From: JANQEA01 sp964466035
Lineage (GTDB): Bacteria; Bipolaricaulota; Bipolaricaulia; UBA7950; UBA9294
Assembly: GCA_964466035.1 (NCBI GenBank)
Contig: CAYXLR010000001.1
Coordinates: 124,001 to 188,000, forward strand
Direction of reading: 5' to 3'
Length of the DNA stretch: 64,000 bases
Position numbers and translations under genes: made by a program. Below are positions 36,650-44,337 of this stretch, piece after piece (the stretch's first letter is position 1; every line of letters begins with the position of its first letter). The notes under the pieces were generated by a model. That model worked only from the letters and a program-made list of their open reading frames with translations. It made no database searches and had not been told where the DNA came from.

Positions 36650-36678
36650 TTGTTCGGCCGGAACCGTTTCAGTATAGT
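36650..36678 (+). promoter_or_regulatory. Promoter of the TatT-like gene
   Basis: TTGTTC (36650-36655), a 17-nt spacer and TATAGT (36673-36678), 32 bp before ATG 36711, with AGGAGG in between. Confidence 0.6.
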
Positions 36679-36710
36679 GGGCCGCATCAGCCCCTAGGAG
36701 GTCGGAGAGG

Positions 36711-37661
36711 ATGAGGAGACTCCTGCTGTTCACGGTGTTGGCGATGCTGGTCGGTGGCGGAACCGCTCTGGCGATCACGGTCGACGAGGCGCTCGGTCTG
36801 TTCCAGGGAAGCGACATCATGATCCCCTACAGCGAAGAGGGGAGGGCGACGCTCGATGAGATGATCGCAGTGTTCCGAGGGGCGCTCGGGGTCCCACACG
36901 AGCTCGATGAGACGAACGAAGACGCCGTCATGGCGTTCAACGTGGACGCCGGCCTGATCGATCTTATCAACAAGCTGTCACAGACGTACTACACGCTCGC
37001 CGACGCGTTCCTCGGAGGCCAACCGGAGGAGCGGCCCACGTATCTGCGCGGGAAGCACTGGGGTCTGAAGGCGCTACGGATGATCCCCGAGTTCACCGCC
37101 GCGGAGTCGTCCGACGGCTTCGTCGCGGCGGTCGCCACCGCGGGGGACGTCGAAAGCCTGTATTGGGCGTCGGCGAACTGGCTCCGCGCGGCGGAGTTCA
37201 ATCCGCTCGAGGCCGTCTTCGCCGGCGTGCCGGAGAAGACCGACGCGATGTCGCTCCGGGGTCTCGAACTGGACGAGACGTACATGAACTACGGCTCCTA
37301 TCGAGCCCTCGCTGCGTTCTGGGCCGGTCTGCCCAAGCTCCCCGCCGGCTACTACCGGAAGAACTGGAGCCGGTCTCTCGGCTACTTCTGCCACATCGTG
37401 GACGAGCCGGAGATCTGCGCCGATTCGGACTGCGACGTCTGCCCGGAGCTCGGCGAGTACGATCCCGTGCACGACGAGTACTTCGAGAACCGGGTGTTCT
37501 TCGTCGAGTTCTACTTGATCCCGCGGGACATGTGGGAAGACGCGAAGCGGATCCTCGACGGCGTTCTCGCCGAGCCGATCGGCGAGCGGTACCCGCTGTA
37601 CAACGCGATCTCGCAGGAGAAGGCGGTCGGGTTCCTCGGAGAGGTCGAGGAGCATCTATAG
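36711..37661 (+). CDS. Secreted helical protein resembling TatT (TRAP-associated)
   Basis: A 316-residue exported protein: signal peptide at 1-21 (cleavage near ALA), then an all-helical mature part with TPR-like spacing (DLINKLSQTYYTLADAFLGG, HWGLKALRMIPEF, SLYWASANWLRAAEFNP, YGSYRALAAFWAGLPKLP). The ESLYWASANWLRAAE segment recalls the ALYWxAAxxGRWxxL core of TatT proteins, periplasmic partners of TRAP transporters (Treponema Tp0956). No TRAP genes are near, so the assignment is tentative. Four cysteines cluster at about 228-244 (CHIVDEPEICADSDCDVC), unusual for the family and suggesting disulfides or a metal site. Confidence 0.7.
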   Translation: MRRLLLFTVLAMLVGGGTALAITVDEALGLFQGSDIMIPYSEEGRATLDEMIAVFRGALGVPHELDETNEDAVMAFNVDAGLIDLINKLSQTYYTLADAFLGGQPEERPTYLRGKHWGLKALRMIPEFTAAESSDGFVAAVATAGDVESLYWASANWLRAAEFNPLEAVFAGVPEKTDAMSLRGLELDETYMNYGSYRALAAFWAGLPKLPAGYYRKNWSRSLGYFCHIVDEPEICADSDCDVCPELGEYDPVHDEYFENRVFFVEFYLIPRDMWEDAKRILDGVLAEPIGERYPLYNAISQEKAVGFLGEVEEHL

Positions 37662-37665
37662 CGCA

Positions 37666-37853
37666 GTGATCCAGCTTACAGCTGGATCACGCGCTTTGGA
37701 CGAAGGGCTCAGCGGAAGCTGAGCCCTTCGTCGTTGATCTCACTCGCGTGGTTTGCCCAAGAGCCAGTTGCTTGGCTCGCCAGACCAGACGAAGGCGCCG
37801 GATTCACATCGAGGCGCCTTCGTCCGTGCTAGCACCGCTGAAGCGGTGCTAGC
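37666..37853. repeat. Five consecutive intergenic hairpins
   Basis: Between the convergent TatT-like gene and the ABC permease lie five strong inverted repeats in 188 bp: 37666-37690 (10-bp stem), 37699-37732 (15-bp stem, GGAA loop), 37761-37778 (GAGCC/GGCTC), 37788-37824 (12-bp stem) and 37828-37853 (11-bp stem, TGAA loop). None is followed by a good T-tract. The first probably ends the plus-strand transcript; the last contains the stop codon of the permease gene (37851-37849). Stems differ in sequence, so these are not simple copies, though the third contains the TTGCTTGGCTC string seen in the repeats at 27.3 kb. Confidence 0.8.
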
Positions 37854-38673
37854 CAGAACGCTTCAACCTCCCGGTCCGCTTCGCGAACCGCTCGACGTAC
37901 CGGAAGATGAACAGCCCGATCACGATGATCGCCACGCCGACGCCGATCAGCGTGAACACGTTCGGCAACAGCTTCACCGTCGACTCGCCCTCGAGCAGGC
38001 AGGCGCGCATCCCCTTGATCACGTACGTCGCCGGCGAGACGGCCGCGATCCGCTGCAGCCAGCCGGGCAGCGTCTCGATGGGATAGTAGACGCCCGAGAT
38101 CAGAAGCAGGATCGCCGCGACCGCGTTCGTCATCTGCGCGCCGCGCTCCGGGTAAAGGAGCGGGAGGACCGCGGCGAGGATCCCGAGGCCGACGAACGAC
38201 ACGGACCCGGCCAACAGCATCAGCACCGTGCCGACGATGTTTGCCCCGCCGAGGTTCAGGCGGAAGAAGGCGACGACGATCCCGAGGATGGCGAGCGTGC
38301 GGACGATCCCGTAGCCGATCGCGAACAGCGTCGTGCCGACCAGGTGCGTCGGCCGGGAGACGGGCGCCATGAACGTGTACTCGATCGTCCCCTCCCAGCG
38401 CTCCCACGCGATCATCTCGCTGATCGCGTAGAAGATCACCGACAGGTACTGCCAGATCAGCGCGCCGACGAGCAGGTACGTCACGACGTACTGGGTGTCG
38501 ATCTCCTGCCCGGAGATCGCGCTCATCCCTTTGCCGATGTAGGTGATCGCGAGCGCGTTGGTCAGCGAGTAGATCAGCCAGACGAGCTCCCAGCCCCAGT
38601 AGCGCTTCATCAGGTTGACGTTCCGCTCGACGAACGCGTACGCACCGCGCATCTCCCGAACGAACGTGCTCAT
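37849..38673 (-). CDS. ABC-2 type transporter permease
   Basis: A 274-residue membrane protein with six hydrophobic segments and the ABC-2 signature region LLYPERGAQMTNAVAAILLLISGVYYPIETLPGWLQRIAAVSPATYVI. It pairs with the ATPase upstream (ATGA overlap), giving a simple efflux or export system of the kind used for drugs, lipids or polysaccharides. The motif WERWEGTIEYTFMAPVSR is shared by DrrB-like permeases. Substrate unknown. Its stop codon sits in the stem of an intergenic hairpin. Confidence 0.93.
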   Translation of the reverse strand: MSTFVREMRGAYAFVERNVNLMKRYWGWELVWLIYSLTNALAITYIGKGMSAISGQEIDTQYVVTYLLVGALIWQYLSVIFYAISEMIAWERWEGTIEYTFMAPVSRPTHLVGTTLFAIGYGIVRTLAILGIVVAFFRLNLGGANIVGTVLMLLAGSVSFVGLGILAAVLPLLYPERGAQMTNAVAAILLLISGVYYPIETLPGWLQRIAAVSPATYVIKGMRACLLEGESTVKLLPNVFTLIGVGVAIIVIGLFIFRYVERFAKRTGRLKRSG

Positions 38674-39512
38674 GCTCCCACCTCCTCCTCGACCTCGGCT
38701 TCCTCGAAGCCGCGTCCGGTCAACGCGATGAACACGTCCTCGAGCGTCGGCTTGTCGCTGTTGTTCGACGGGACAAGCGCCTTCAGCCCTTCGGGCGTGT
38801 CGAGGGCGACGATCCGCCCCTCGTCGATGATCGCGATGCGGTCGCACAGCTTGTCGGCCTCGTCCATGTCGTGCGTCGTCAGCAGGACGGTCGCGTCGTG
38901 CGTCGCGCGGATCTCGCGGACGAACGCCTGGACGTCCCGCTTCGAGTGCGGGTCGAGACCGGTCGTCGGCTCGTCGAGGAGCAGGAGGATCGGCGAGGTC
39001 AGGAATCCGCGCGCCACCGCGACCTTCTGCTGCATCCCACGCGACATCTGCTCCATCGGGTTGTTGAACGTCTCCTCCTTCAGCCCGAGGCGCTTCATGA
39101 TCTGGCGCATCTTCGCACGGGCCTCCTTGGGTTCGAGGCCGTAGAGGCGCGCGGCGTACATCAGGTTCTCGATCGGCGAGAACTTCTTGAAGAACGCGGC
39201 GTCGACCGACACGCGGTTGATCATCCGCTTGACGGCGAACGGGTCGTGCTCGACGTCGTGGCCGAAGACGCGCAGCGATCCGCCGTCGGGGAGAAGGAGC
39301 GTCGAGACGAGGCGGATCAGCGTCGACTTCCCCGACCCGTTCGGGCCGAGGACGCCGAACACCTCGCCGCGCTCGATCCTCAGGTCGATCTCTCTCAGCG
39401 CGACGACTTCTTCTTTCCTTCGGGTTCTACGAAGCCAACGGCGCCGCTTGGTGCGGTTCTTGCGGACGAACACCTTGCGCACGCTCTCGGCTTCGAGCGC
39501 ATACGTACGCAT
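38670..39512 (-). CDS. ABC transporter ATPase (DrrA-like exporter type)
   Basis: A 280-residue ATPase: Walker A LGPNGSGKSTL, signature MSRGMQQKVAVARGF (in place of LSGGQ), Walker B LLLLDEPTTGLDP, switch His in LLTTHDMDEA. A basic insertion (RKNRTKRRRWLRRTRRKEE, about 18-36) lies before the first strand of the core and is unusual. It is coupled to the ABC-2 permease by a 4-bp overlap. Shine-Dalgarno GGGAG precedes ATG 39512. Confidence 0.94.
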   Translation of the reverse strand: MRTYALEAESVRKVFVRKNRTKRRRWLRRTRRKEEVVALREIDLRIERGEVFGVLGPNGSGKSTLIRLVSTLLLPDGGSLRVFGHDVEHDPFAVKRMINRVSVDAAFFKKFSPIENLMYAARLYGLEPKEARAKMRQIMKRLGLKEETFNNPMEQMSRGMQQKVAVARGFLTSPILLLLDEPTTGLDPHSKRDVQAFVREIRATHDATVLLTTHDMDEADKLCDRIAIIDEGRIVALDTPEGLKALVPSNNSDKPTLEDVFIALTGRGFEEAEVEEEVGA

Positions 39513-39563
39513 GACGACTCCCTAGCTATGGCTCTTGGGACGATGGAACAAACCGGCCGACTG

Positions 39564-39711
39564 AGAACTCTTCGAGTTCTTTGGCAGAACCTCCGGTTCT
39601 GCTGCCGACATGAAAGCCGACGAACAACTCTCCGAGTTATTGAGCGGAACTTGGTTCCGCGGGCGACAACGGGCGGCTCTGCGAGCCGCTTGGCAGAACC
39701 TTCGGTTCTGC
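39564..39711. repeat. Array of six mini-hairpins with 3-nt loops
   Basis: Upstream of the ABC ATPase and glnA, six short perfect hairpins follow each other in 148 bp: AGAACTC-TTC-GAGTTCT (39564), GCAGAACC-TCC-GGTTCTGC (39584), AACTC-TCC-GAGTT (39626), GCGGAAC-TTG-GTTCCGC (39644), GCGGCTC-TGC-GAGCCGC (39673) and GCAGAACC-TTC-GGTTCTGC (39693). The stems differ but always pair, and the loop is always 3 nt. The GGCTC-TTC-GAGCC hairpins of the 27.3-kb repeats have the same design. The surrounding 39513-39876 stretch shows no ORF I can support. Confidence 0.85.
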
Positions 39712-39876
39712 TTCCGAAGATCCCACCGTGGCCGTCGAACGGCGGGCCGCGAGGGCCTTAGGTGCTTAGAATCCTCATCGTTTCGCAACCTCCCGAGAAG
39801 GCCCGGAAGGGCCGGTTTGATTGGAAGGCATTGTAGCAAGCCGGGTGCCGCAATGCAACGGCAGGTCTTGGATTGC

Positions 39877-39905
39877 TTGCTATCGGACCGCAGTCGACCT
39901 AAACT
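39877..39905 (+). promoter_or_regulatory. glnA promoter
   Basis: TTGCTA (39877-39882), a 17-nt spacer and TAAACT (39900-39905), 35 bp before the glnA ATG, with AGGAGGT in the leader. No recognisable NtcA, GlnR or sigma-54 site is seen. Confidence 0.55.
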
Positions 39906-39940
39906 GCCTCCATCCCAACAGCGTACGCAGGAGGTGAGCT

Positions 39941-41260
39941 ATGGCGGAGAGGAAGACGGCCGAGGTGCTGGCCAGGGTGAAGGAAGCGAAGGTGCAGTTT
40001 GTCCAGCTGTGGTTCACCGACCTGCTGGGCAACCTCAAGAGCCTTGAGATCCCGGCGAGCGAGCTGGAAACGGCGCTCGACGAGGGGATCGGCTTCGATG
40101 GCTCGTCGGTTCACGGCTTCGCGCGGATCGATGAGAGCGACATGCTCGTCCGCCCGGACCCGGACACGTTCGTCGTCCTGCCCTGGGAGAACGTCGGGCG
40201 GCTGATCTGTGACATCGTCCAGCCTGGCGGCGAGTCGTACAAGGGCGACCCGCGCTGGATCCTGAAGCAGGCGCTCGCCCGCGCCGCCGACCGCGAGCTG
40301 AGGATGCTCGTCGGCCCCGAGCTGGAGTACTTCTATCTCCGATCGGATCGATCGCTCGACACGCTCGATTCGGCCGGATACTTCGACCTCTCCCCTCCGG
40401 ACGTGTCGACCGAGATCCGGCGGGAGACCGTCCTCGCGATCGAGTCGATGGGCATCCCGGTCGAGGCGGCGCACCACGAGGTCGCCCCGAGCCAGCAGGA
40501 GATCGACCTGCGGCACTGCGACGCGCTGAGCATGGCCGATCGCCTGATGACCTGCCGCTACGCGATCAAGGAGGTCGCCCGGCGCCGCGGCGTGCACGCG
40601 ACGTTCATGCCGAAGCCGCTCAACGCCGAGAACGGGTCGGGGATGCACACCCACATGTCGCTCGCCGGCCTCGACGGGTCGAACGCCTTCTTCGACGCCG
40701 AGGATCCGCTGCACCTGTCGGCGCTCGCCCGCGGCTACATCGCGGGGATCATGCGCCACGCCAAGGAAATCACCGGCGTCTGCGCGCAGTGGGTCAACTC
40801 GTTCAAGCGGCTCGTGCCCGGGTACGAAGCGCCGGTTTACATCACGTGGGCGCGGCGGAACCGCAGCAACATGATCCGCATTCCGATGTACAAGCCGGGC
40901 CAGGAATCGACGACGCGGATCGAGTTTCGCGTGCCGGACTCGGCCTGCAATCCGTACCTCGCGTTCGCCGTGCTCCTGCACGCCGGGCTCGAGGGGATCG
41001 AGCAGGGCTACCCGCTGCCGGACCCGGTCGAGGTCGACGTCTACCACCTGACCGACGAGGAGCGGGACGAACTCGGGATCGAGACCCTGCCCGGCAGCCT
41101 CAACGAGGCGATCGCCTGCATGCGGGAAAGCGAGCTCGTGCGACGGGCGCTCGGCGACCACATCTTCGACAAGTTCATCGAGAACAAGCAGATCGAATGG
41201 GACGCCTACCGCTCGCAGGTGCATCAATATGAAATTGATCGATATCTACCGATCTTGTAG
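39941..41260 (+). CDS. glnA: Glutamine synthetase, type I
   Basis: A 439-residue GSI that joins ammonia and glutamate using ATP. The N-terminal beta-grasp (VQLWFTDLLGNLKSLEIP, GFDGSSVHGF) and the catalytic domain with VGPELEYF, AHHEVAPSQQEIDLRH, HATFMPKPL, GSGMHTHMSL and RIEFRVPDSACNPYLAF are present. The length and the absence of the 25-residue insertion and adenylylation tyrosine motif put it in the GSI-alpha group, regulated by feedback rather than adenylylation. The Asp-50 region and flap are intact; NRSN replaces the usual NRSA. It ends IDRYLPIL, and a degenerate copy of this tail lies 118 bp downstream. Confidence 0.97.
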   Translation: MAERKTAEVLARVKEAKVQFVQLWFTDLLGNLKSLEIPASELETALDEGIGFDGSSVHGFARIDESDMLVRPDPDTFVVLPWENVGRLICDIVQPGGESYKGDPRWILKQALARAADRELRMLVGPELEYFYLRSDRSLDTLDSAGYFDLSPPDVSTEIRRETVLAIESMGIPVEAAHHEVAPSQQEIDLRHCDALSMADRLMTCRYAIKEVARRRGVHATFMPKPLNAENGSGMHTHMSLAGLDGSNAFFDAEDPLHLSALARGYIAGIMRHAKEITGVCAQWVNSFKRLVPGYEAPVYITWARRNRSNMIRIPMYKPGQESTTRIEFRVPDSACNPYLAFAVLLHAGLEGIEQGYPLPDPVEVDVYHLTDEERDELGIETLPGSLNEAIACMRESELVRRALGDHIFDKFIENKQIEWDAYRSQVHQYEIDRYLPIL

Positions 41261-41292
41261 CCATCGCCCAAGGTCGGCTGCTCGCCAACTCA

Positions 41293-41320
41293 GGGGAATG
41301 CTCCGTGAGGAGCATTCCCC
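41293..41320 (+). terminator. Hairpin behind glnA
   Basis: A 12-bp perfect stem (GGGGAATGCTCC / GGAGCATTCCCC) with a GTGA tetraloop begins 33 bp after the glnA stop. It is followed by AAGGGACC rather than a T-tract. A second imperfect hairpin (GGGACCG/CGGTCCC, 41323-41348) follows immediately. They probably define or protect the glnA mRNA 3' end. Confidence 0.55.
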
Positions 41321-41351
41321 AAGGGACCGGCCCGGAAGGGGACGGTCCCCG

Positions 41352-41378
41352 ATCGATCGGTATCTACCGGTGTTGTAG
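41352..41378 (+). pseudogene. Relic of a second glnA 3' end
   Basis: Nine codons read IDRYLPVL-stop, matching the true glnA end IDRYLPIL-stop (41234-41260). Of 27 bases, 4 differ, 3 of them at third codon positions (ATT/ATC, CGA/CGG) or within one conservative codon change (ATC/GTG). Upstream bases do not resemble glutamine synthetase. It therefore looks like the tip of a diverged homologous gene left by recombination. Confidence 0.7.
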
Positions 41379-41395
41379 GTCCGGCCGGGGACCAT

Positions 41396-41479
41396 CAGGT
41401 GATCGAAGCCTCGGAGACGCTCGGCGTCTTCGGTGGTTGCGGGTCGCGACGTGAAGCCTTCAGGCAACCGATGAGTCAT
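41396..41479 (-). pseudogene. Truncated GNAT acetyltransferase N-terminus
   Basis: On the minus strand, AGGAGG and ATG 41479 open a frame whose first 28 codons (MTHRLPEGFTSRPATTEDAE, then RLRGFDHL) have the form of a GNAT-family N-terminus, xxGFxxRPATxEDAExL. After about 41396 the similarity stops, and the frame runs into the glnA-tail copy and hairpins until a chance stop at 41246. The acetyltransferase has lost all its catalytic core. It sits within 20 bp of the relic glnA tail, so the junction of a deletion or insertion is here. Confidence 0.6.
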
Positions 41480-41662
41480 CTAGCCTCCTAAGGGTATGGG
41501 AGGCCAGCGGCCGCTACCCGTTGGATAGCTCGAGAAGAAACTCAGGACGTCCGGAGATCGAACGCTGCTATGCGATTCGTCTCTCGGGAGCGACCGCTGG
41601 CACTCGGTTGTTTGCCATACGGATCACCCCCTTTCGCCCCTGAGGGACGGTCAGATGGGGCG

Positions 41663-41690
41663 ATTCTATCTCGGGGATCGAAGAAGGCAA
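41663..41690 (-). promoter_or_regulatory. Promoter of the truncated acetyltransferase unit
   Basis: On the minus strand, TTGCCT (41690-41685), a 16-nt spacer, TAGAAT (41668-41663). It is followed by GGGGGTGAT and a 16-codon ORF (41618-41568, MANNRVPAVAPERRIA), then the truncated GNAT frame at 41479. The small ORF may be a leader peptide or another gene fragment. The 41480-41765 stretch otherwise shows nothing recognisable. Confidence 0.4.
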
Positions 41691-41765
41691 GCGAGGGCCC
41701 TCTGGACTCCGCGTGCATCCGCCGCCGTCCCCATCGACGCCTGGCCTGCCGCTACCCTGGCCCTC

Positions 41766-42983
41766 CTAGCGCCTCCGACGGCCGCCGTGGCTCGAGTACG
41801 AGCGGCCGCGTCCTGCGGAGCTTCGACGAACGGCGGGGAACTGCCGCTCGGGTTCGAACCCCGCCCCATAGTTGAAGTCCGGAAGGCGGCGCCGTTCCAG
41901 CGCGGTTCCGAGCGCCTTCTCGATCTGGCGGACCATCAGTCCGTCTCCCCGAACCGCGAGCGTGAAGGCCTCTCCCGTGCGCTCGGCTCGGCCGGTGCGC
42001 CCGATCCGGTGGGTGTAGGCATCGACCGTGTTGGGCATGTCGAAGTTGACCACGTGAGAGATCTCGGACACGTCGATCCCGCGGGCCGCGATGTCCGTCG
42101 CCACAAGCACGTCGATCCTTCCTTTGCGGAAGCCGTCAATCGCCTGCTGTCGCTGACTCTGGCTCATGTTCCCCTGAAGCGCGGCCGCGCGATGTCCGTG
42201 CTTCTTCATGTGGTCGGCAAGGTTGCGGGCGCGGTGCTTGGTGCGCGTGAAGACGAGAACGCGGCCGGTCGACGTCCGTTGAAGCATCGCGATGAGAAGC
42301 TCCTTCCGGCGGTCATCCGGCACCGGATACAGCGCGTGCGAGACCGTGTCCACCGGAGTCATCGATCCGATCTGCACCGTCTCCGGATCTCCGAGGATCC
42401 TGTCGGCGAGGACGCGGATGTCCTTGGGCATGGTCGCCGAGAAGAACAGGGTCTGCCGCTTCTCGGGGACCTGCCGGATGATCCGACGGACGTCGGGAAG
42501 GAATCCCATGTCGCACATGCGGTCGGCCTCGTCGAGAACCAGTACCTCCACGTGTGACAGGTCGATCCCGCGTGCGTCGACGTGATCGAGCAACCGCCCC
42601 GGGCACGCGACCACGATCTCCGCTCCTCGCCGCAGTGCCGCGAGCTGTGGCCCCTTGCTCACACCGCCGTAGATCGCGACGCTGCGGATCCCCGTGTCGC
42701 GGCCCAACTTGACGATGTCCTGGTGGATCTGCTCGGCCAGCTCGCGGGTCGGCGCGACGATAAGCCCACGGACCACGCCGCGCGGCCCTTGGCTGAGACG
42801 CTGGAGAATCGGCAGCACGAAGGCGGCCGTCTTCCCCGTTCCTGTCTGGGCGATGCCCAGAAGATCGCGCCCCTGCAGGATGACCGGGATGGCCCTCTCC
42901 TGAATCGGTGTGGGGACGCTGAAACCGATGGACTTCACTCCGGCGGCAATGCGCCGGTCAAAGCGAAACCGTTCGAAACTCAA
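41766..42983 (-). CDS. DEAD-box RNA helicase (RhlE-like)
   Basis: A helicase of about 405 residues. Motifs in order: Q motif (GFSVPTPIQERAIP), I AQTGTGKTAAF, Ia PTRELAEQI, Ib PGRLLDH, II VLDEADRM, III FSATMP, IV VLVFTRTKH, V ATDIAARGIDV, VI HRIGRTGR. A short basic, glycine-arginine-serine tail (GRGRSYSSHGGRRRR) ends the protein. It remodels structured RNA such as ribosome precursors. The start is set at TTG 42983 (SFERFRFDRR), since AAGGAG lies 8 nt upstream; an ATG 30 bp further upstream lacks this support. A TATACT box lies near 43097-43092 on the same strand. Confidence 0.94.
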   Translation of the reverse strand: MSFERFRFDRRIAAGVKSIGFSVPTPIQERAIPVILQGRDLLGIAQTGTGKTAAFVLPILQRLSQGPRGVVRGLIVAPTRELAEQIHQDIVKLGRDTGIRSVAIYGGVSKGPQLAALRRGAEIVVACPGRLLDHVDARGIDLSHVEVLVLDEADRMCDMGFLPDVRRIIRQVPEKRQTLFFSATMPKDIRVLADRILGDPETVQIGSMTPVDTVSHALYPVPDDRRKELLIAMLQRTSTGRVLVFTRTKHRARNLADHMKKHGHRAAALQGNMSQSQRQQAIDGFRKGRIDVLVATDIAARGIDVSEISHVVNFDMPNTVDAYTHRIGRTGRAERTGEAFTLAVRGDGLMVRQIEKALGTALERRRLPDFNYGAGFEPERQFPAVRRSSAGRGRSYSSHGGRRRR

Positions 42984-43318
42984 TAGGTACACTCCTTGGC
43001 TCCGTTGAGCCAAGTCGCACGCTCAGCTCGGGTCAACCGCAATTCTCGTTTGGGTTGGTATGCGATGGAATTGCTGACGAAACTGGTGCCAAGTATACCG
43101 GGTCTGTCTCTGCATCACCAGGTAACTCGTCCCTGTAGGGAAGCTGAACAGTGAAGCACAGAAGGTCGAGCCCGGCAGAGGCGACAAACGATATGGCCAG
43201 TACCGGTGCGCCGGGCGTTGATCAGGGCGCTGTCGAGTCGATCGCGAGAATGGAGTTCCCCCGCTCCTCCCGCGGGACGCCCACATAGGTCCGGAGGGCT
43301 GTGCCCCGGCAGCGAGCC
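42984..43318. other. 335-bp intergenic stretch without a supported gene
   Basis: Between the helicase and the small lipoprotein gene. It contains the helicase leader and a possible -10 box (TATACT on the minus strand, 43097-43092). I see no ORF with a family resemblance, no repeat shared with other regions and no clear terminator. GC content seems a little lower around 43030-43150 than in neighbouring genes, which could mark decayed sequence. Confidence 0.5.
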
Positions 43319-43759
43319 TCACTCCGGTGGGTCCCAGGCGCGGATCCAATCGAACGTCTGGCCATCGAACGTGACGGTGAGTTCGAGAATGTAGTACCGC
43401 ATGTCCTCTCCGACCAGGATCCACCCCTCGGCGCCGCCGGTCTGCCGGACGTGCGTCGGTTCGCCGGGGCCGGCCTCCGGATTGGTGATGTCGCGATGAA
43501 AGCTCTCTTCCCAGCGGACGCAGGCGGAGAAGGCCCCCCGCGCCCAGTCGGGGAAGGCCGCGTCGTCCAACGCCCCGACGAGGCGATCCCCTTCGTCCCA
43601 CGTCACGCGACGGTACAGGTTGTACTCCAGGCCGGGCTGCATGGCGTAGGCGCGCAGGAGGTCCTGACCGATCCGGATGTACTGGTCGGCATCGGAGGAG
43701 GAGCACGCCGCCAGGAACCAGACCGAGAGCAGCACGAGCGCGAGAGCCGGTCGCTTCAC
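43319..43759 (-). CDS. Small lipoprotein of unknown function
   Basis: A 146-residue protein with a signal peptide ending in lipobox LAAC, so the lipidated residue is C19, followed by SSSDAD. The mature domain (about 25-146) is mixed alpha/beta, with a conserved-looking pair W-x-E in CVRWEESFHR and a final strand DGQTFDWIRAWDPPE. I do not recognise a family. AAGGAGG precedes ATG 43759. It is transcribed in the same direction as the genes on both sides but is separated by 95 bp from the upstream one. The Asp after CSSS does not match the +2 Asp retention rule of enterobacteria, so outer-membrane sorting is plausible. Confidence 0.85.
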   Translation of the reverse strand: MKRPALALVLLSVWFLAACSSSDADQYIRIGQDLLRAYAMQPGLEYNLYRRVTWDEGDRLVGALDDAAFPDWARGAFSACVRWEESFHRDITNPEAGPGEPTHVRQTGGAEGWILVGEDMRYYILELTVTFDGQTFDWIRAWDPPE

Positions 43760-43853
43760 ACGAACCTCCTTGCCGATCGTCGCGCGGATCGTCTCGGCTC
43801 CGCAGCGGGACGGTGCACGGCGAACTTGTTCCCGGCGCCGGATTCCCGGCTCC

Positions 43854-44336
43854 CTACCCCTTGTACCCGATTGTCCGGAGGAACGCCTTCCGCTGGGCGA
43901 TGTCGTCCGGGCCTTCGACGCCCTTCGGCCTGTCGCCGTCGATGACGCCGAGGATCCCTCGGCCGGATTTGGTCTCCGCGACGACTACTTCGAGAGGATT
44001 CGCCGTTGCGCAAAAAATCCGGCAGACCTCGGGGACCCGCTTCACGGCGTTCATCACGTTGATCGGGAAGGCGTCCTTGAGGAAGACGATGAACGCGTGG
44101 CCGGCGCCGATCGCCTCGGCGTTTCGGATCGCGAGCGCCTCGAGCTCCTCGTTCGTCCCGGCGTGGCGGATCAGGCACGGCCCGGACGCCTCGCAGAAGG
44201 CGAGGCCGAACTGGATCCCGGGGATCGCGGTGACGAGCGCCTCGTGGAGGTCCTCGACCGTCTTGATGAAGTGCGACTGCCCGAGGATCAGGTTCAGCTC
44301 GGCCGGCTTCTCGATCGGGATCAACTTCAGCTCCAT
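43854..44336 (-). CDS. Adenosine-specific kinase family protein (DUF355)
   Basis: A 160-residue protein of the PF04008 adenosine-specific kinase family: VGQ-type opening LILGQSHFIKTVEDLHEAL, the core FGLAFCEASGPCLIRHAGTN, AGHAFIVFLKDAFPINVMNAV and C-terminal EVCRIFCATANPLEVVVAET with GRGILGVIDGDRPKG. The family is small, mostly archaeal and thermophilic bacterial, and forms a trimer. It starts 1 bp after the hisS stop, so it ends the ribE-ribBA-ribH-hisS run. Its physiological role in bacteria is unclear. Confidence 0.9.
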   Translation of the reverse strand: MELKLIPIEKPAELNLILGQSHFIKTVEDLHEALVTAIPGIQFGLAFCEASGPCLIRHAGTNEELEALAIRNAEAIGAGHAFIVFLKDAFPINVMNAVKRVPEVCRIFCATANPLEVVVAETKSGRGILGVIDGDRPKGVEGPDDIAQRKAFLRTIGYKG

Positions 44337-44337
44337 C

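Noticed and set aside
39564..39711. Integron attC sites
   Set aside because: No RYYYAAC/GTTRRRY core sites, no cassettes with ORFs and no integrase; hairpins are too short.
43013..43318. Gene remnant on the minus strand
   Set aside because: Short frames here show no recognisable motif, start context or codon pattern; left as unexplained intergenic DNA.
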